Assembly (NCBI GenBank): GCA_903933475.1
Contig: CAIZKE010000073.1
Location: 1 to 6,807, forward strand
Length of the DNA: 6,807 nt
Origin: an uncultured Alphaproteobacteria bacterium
GTDB taxonomy: Bacteria; Pseudomonadota; Alphaproteobacteria; Caulobacterales; Caulobacteraceae
Direction: 5' to 3'
The number at the start of each line of letters is the position of its first letter. Position 1 is the first letter of the stretch. The position numbers and the translations under genes are program-made. This document shows, piece by piece, positions 4,328 through 6,807 of this stretch. Under the pieces are notes generated by a model, which was not told the origin of the DNA, made no database searches, and worked only from the letters and a program-made list of their open reading frames with translations.

Positions 4328-6807
4328 CTATCGAAACCCCTCTCGCAGGGCCTCGAGCGCTGACCGCAGCAGAGGCTCCGGCGCGGGCGTCAGACGCGGG
4401 CCATCGGTCCAGACCAGGGCCGCCCGGATCTTTCGCCCGGGATAGAGGTCGCCCAGGACCGCCCAGTACATGGCCAGCTGGCGGAGGTAGGCCGGGTCTG
4501 CATCCTCGATGCGGGCCGGCGCCGGCCGGTTGGTCTTGAAGTCGGCAAACAGGACCTCGTCGTCCCGCACCACCAGGCGGTCGATGCGTCCCGAGATGCG
4601 CAGGCCTTCCGGGAAGGCCGCCGCTCCTCCGACGATCCCCGCTTCGGCCCGGGATCCCGGGCCGAAGAGGGAGGTGAATTCGGGGTGTTCCAGGACGCCG
4701 AGGGCCGCAACTGTCATCTCTGAGACCTGGTCGGAGGTCAGGCCAGCCTCCTTCTCCAGAAGCCTGCGCGCCGCCCGTTCCCAGGACGTGGGGTCCAGGT
4801 CCGGCAGGATCTGAAGGAGGCGGTGGATAAGTTCGCCGCGGCGGAACCGTCCCAGTCCCCCCAGTCCGGAGAGGGGGGAGAGGGCGGCCACCGGTGCCGA
4901 GTCGCCAAGGTCCGAGGGGGAGGCGAGGCGGCTGAGGGGTTCGGCCCGGGCAACCCGGCCCAGCCAGGGCGGGACTGCCGCGGCGACCGTCGGCGCCCCG
5001 GCGCCGGCCGGTCCCAGGACCTCTGGGTCTGGGCCGAACCGCCGGAAGCTGAAGTCGTCGCGGTCGATCCGCCGGACCCCGTCGCCCAGCCGGTCGGCAA
5101 AGGCTTCGGAGACGGCGCTCCACCACCCCTTGAGCTTGTCTTCATCCCGGTTGCCGGGCAGGATTCCGCAGAGGATCAGGCGGTCCCGCGCACGGGTCAG
5201 CCCCACATAGAGCAGGCGGTTGAGCTCGCGGCCCGAGTCTCGGCTGCGGTCCTCCCGGGCCCCGGCCTGGGCCTTGCAGTCCTCGTCACCCGAGCCGAGC
5301 CAGAGGAAGGTTCCGTCATGGGTCCGGACCAGGCCCGACCGCCCGGGATCCGAGAAGGTCATGTCCGGCAGGATGACGATCGGGGCTTCAAGCCCCTTGG
5401 CGCCGTGGGCGGTCATGATCCGCACCTCGTCCGCCCCGGCGGCGTCCATCTCCCGGGCCACGTCGACATCCAGCCGGTCCAGGTCGGCGGCATAGCTCTC
5501 CAGGTGCCGGGACCCGGCCTGTTCGAGTTCCAGGGTCTTCTCCAGGAACACCCCGAGGGCCTCCTCGGCCTCCCGGCCAAGGCGGGTCAGGAGCCTCTGC
5601 CGCTGGGAGCCCCCGCAGGGGCCGGGCGACTCGAGAATCCCGACAATGAAGTCGTAAGGCGTGTGGCCCGCCCCTGTCCGGGCCACCCGCCCCAGGAAGT
5701 CAGCAGCCTGGGCCCAGTCGCTCCGGCCGTCTCCGGCGCGCCGCTTCAGGGTGTCCCAGAGCGTCGGATCGGGGCGGTCCCGTGCCAGGTCAAACAGGCT
5801 CTCGTCGGTGACGTCGCAGAACGGGCTGCGCAGGAGGGCGGCGAGGGTCAGGTCGTCGCCCGGGAAGAGGGCGAATCGGACCAGGGCCCTCAGGTCCTCG
5901 AAAAGGATGTGTTCGGACAGCTTCAGCCGGTCGGCACCGCCCACGGGCACGCCGCTCCGCTTCAACTCGCGCAGGATCTCGTCGAAGAGCGCGCCGCGCC
6001 GGCGGACCAGGATCAGGATGTCGCCCCAGGACGCGGGCCTTCGTCCCTTCGTCTCCTTGTCACCTATGGACTCGCCCCGGCTCACGATCTGACGGATCTC
6101 GCTGACCATCCGCCGGGCCAGGATCCGCGGGCTGGAGTCGGTTCCCAGGGCGTCGGGCGGGTCCTGCCAGGCGTCCCGCGTTTCCTTCTCGGCGGGCGGC
6201 ACGAGGTCCCAGAGGTCCACGCACCCGGGATCCTTGCGGCCGGCCTCATGGCGGATGACCGGCGGTGTCTCGCCCTCGGCGCTGACCAGGGCCTGGGCCT
6301 TCTCGTCCCCGGCGAAGACTGCGTCCACGAAGGCCAGGACCTCCGGAACGGACCGCCAGGACCGGGTCAGGTCGATGCGCTCGAAGCGGGCGCCCACGGC
6401 GGCGGCAGCCTGGCTGTGATGGGCGTACTCGATGCCCAGGTTCTCGGGCGAGGCACCCTGGAAGGAATAGATCGACTGCTTGACGTCGCCGACGACGAAA
6501 AAGGACCGGCCCGGACCGTTCCCCCTTACGGCCTGGCCAGCGCCCGAGAAGTAGTCGCCCGTCAGGCCCCTGAGGATTCCCCACTGGTCCGGCGCGGTGT
6601 CCTGCGCCTCGTCCACGAGGATGTGGGCCAGCCTCTGGTCCAGCTTGTATAGCACCCAGGCCGCCATGGGCGCGGTCCGGGTCAGGGCGACGGTCCGGCC
6701 CACCAGGTCGCTGAAGTCCAGCTTCCCCGACAGGGTCTTCTCGGTCTCGTAGGCGGTCAGGTAGGCCTGGGCCAGGATGAGGATGTCGAGGGTTCTTTGC
6801 CCCGCCA
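4328..6807 (-). CDS. addA: Double-strand break repair helicase AddA, N-terminus cut by window edge
   Basis: Subunit of AddAB, the alphaproteobacterial counterpart of RecBCD: a UvrD/Rep-family 3'-5' helicase with a C-terminal RecB-type nuclease that resects broken ends for RecA loading. The frame is open to base 6807; 825 residues are visible. The remaining 330 or so, judged from an expected length near 1,150, including Walker A, lie outside. Visible helicase motifs: ILVDEAQD (Walker B, about 6599-6622), VVGDVKQSIYSFQGA (6452-6496), LTRSWRS, TAHGAKGLE (5387-5413) and LLYVGLTRARDRL (5177-5215). Nuclease motifs: His in ELIHRLLQ (4823-4825), GRIDRL (4574-4591), ADFKT (4532-4546) and QLAMYW (4463-4480). 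All catalytic nuclease residues expected for an active enzyme appear intact. The GTG at 6703 is an internal Val, because LDFSDL of the family continues upstream of it. AddB is expected beyond the right edge. The gene contains a perfect 26-bp palindrome at 4642-4667. Confidence 0.96.
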   Translation of the reverse strand, partial: AGQRTLDILILAQAYLTAYETEKTLSGKLDFSDLVGRTVALTRTAPMAAWVLYKLDQRLAHILVDEAQDTAPDQWGILRGLTGDYFSGAGQAVRGNGPGRSFFVVGDVKQSIYSFQGASPENLGIEYAHHSQAAAAVGARFERIDLTRSWRSVPEVLAFVDAVFAGDEKAQALVSAEGETPPVIRHEAGRKDPGCVDLWDLVPPAEKETRDAWQDPPDALGTDSSPRILARRMVSEIRQIVSRGESIGDKETKGRRPASWGDILILVRRRGALFDEILRELKRSGVPVGGADRLKLSEHILFEDLRALVRFALFPGDDLTLAALLRSPFCDVTDESLFDLARDRPDPTLWDTLKRRAGDGRSDWAQAADFLGRVARTGAGHTPYDFIVGILESPGPCGGSQRQRLLTRLGREAEEALGVFLEKTLELEQAGSRHLESYAADLDRLDVDVAREMDAAGADEVRIMTAHGAKGLEAPIVILPDMTFSDPGRSGLVRTHDGTFLWLGSGDEDCKAQAGAREDRSRDSGRELNRLLYVGLTRARDRLILCGILPGNRDEDKLKGWWSAVSEAFADRLGDGVRRIDRDDFSFRRFGPDPEVLGPAGAGAPTVAAAVPPWLGRVARAEPLSRLASPSDLGDSAPVAALSPLSGLGGLGRFRRGELIHRLLQILPDLDPTSWERAARRLLEKEAGLTSDQVSEMTVAALGVLEHPEFTSLFGPGSRAEAGIVGGAAAFPEGLRISGRIDRLVVRDDEVLFADFKTNRPAPARIEDADPAYLRQLAMYWAVLGDLYPGRKIRAALVWTDGPRLTPAPEPLLRSALEALREGFR
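4642..4667. repeat. Perfect 26-bp palindrome inside addA
   Basis: The half-site CTTCGGCCCGGGA is followed directly by its exact reverse complement, with no spacer. It encodes the FGPGSRAEA segment just before the nuclease domain of AddA. The amino-acid sequence looks like a conserved family motif, so the perfect symmetry results from the particular synonymous codons used. It could extrude as a cruciform, form an RNA hairpin or bind a symmetric protein; no function is known to me. Confidence 0.9.

Noticed and set aside
4514..4527. 14-bp palindrome GGCCGGCGCCGGCC
   Set aside because: It is made only of G and C in a GC-rich coding region, where such short palindromes are common by chance.
4823..6652. 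609-codon open frame on the + strand, antisense to addA
   Set aside because: The protein is low-complexity and resembles no family. addA on the other strand has every expected motif. Long antisense frames without stops are usual in GC-rich genes.
6701..6703. GTG as a possible start of addA
   Set aside because: The frame and family-like sequence (LDFSDL) continue upstream to the window edge, and the Walker A region is still missing, so this is an internal valine.
1..6807. Scattered GANTC sites (CcrM methylation motif of Alphaproteobacteria)
   Set aside because: A few occur, with no clustering near a promoter that would suggest methylation-dependent control.
1..6807. Hidden defence system, mobile element, CRISPR array or RNA gene
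   Set aside because: The window is almost fully covered by recognised housekeeping genes. The only gap near 100 bases is 4234-4327, and no direct-repeat array, transposase or structured RNA was seen.

Overview
The window is a stretch of ordinary chromosome from a high-GC alphaproteobacterium. The protein sequences and gene order fit the Caulobacteraceae best (Caulobacter/Phenylobacterium/Brevundimonas type). That placement is my inference from family knowledge; no database search was run. Coding density is very high, and I see no tRNA, rRNA, CRISPR array, insertion sequence, phage gene or anomalous-composition island.

Layout: two convergent gene blocks. On the + strand, positions 1-3893 hold the 3' two-thirds of trpB (cut by the left edge), then trpA, accD and folC. 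These are tightly packed and probably one transcription unit: a 4-base trpB/trpA overlap, 7 bases or an overlap at trpA/accD depending on the start chosen, and 16 bases at accD/folC. On the - strand, positions 6807-3907 hold the C-terminal about 825 codons of addA (its 5' end lies beyond the right edge), then a 94-base gap, then trxA. The blocks meet at a GC-rich hairpin at 3897-3918 that starts just after the folC stop and overlaps the trxA stop.

How the genes work together: TrpA and TrpB form tryptophan synthase. AccD is the carboxyltransferase beta subunit of acetyl-CoA carboxylase (first committed step of fatty-acid synthesis). FolC attaches glutamate to folates. TrxA is a classical thioredoxin. 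AddA is the helicase/nuclease subunit of the AddAB double-strand-break resection enzyme. These are housekeeping functions, and trp-accD-folC beside trxA-addAB is a familiar alphaproteobacterial neighbourhood.

I found no undescribed system. The observations worth a second look are local: three of the four zinc-ribbon cysteines are missing in AccD; Glu replaces the catalytic loop-2 Asp in TrpA; addA contains a perfect 26-bp palindrome; and nested inverted repeats lie in the trxA upstream region. All coding regions are open and show no frameshift.
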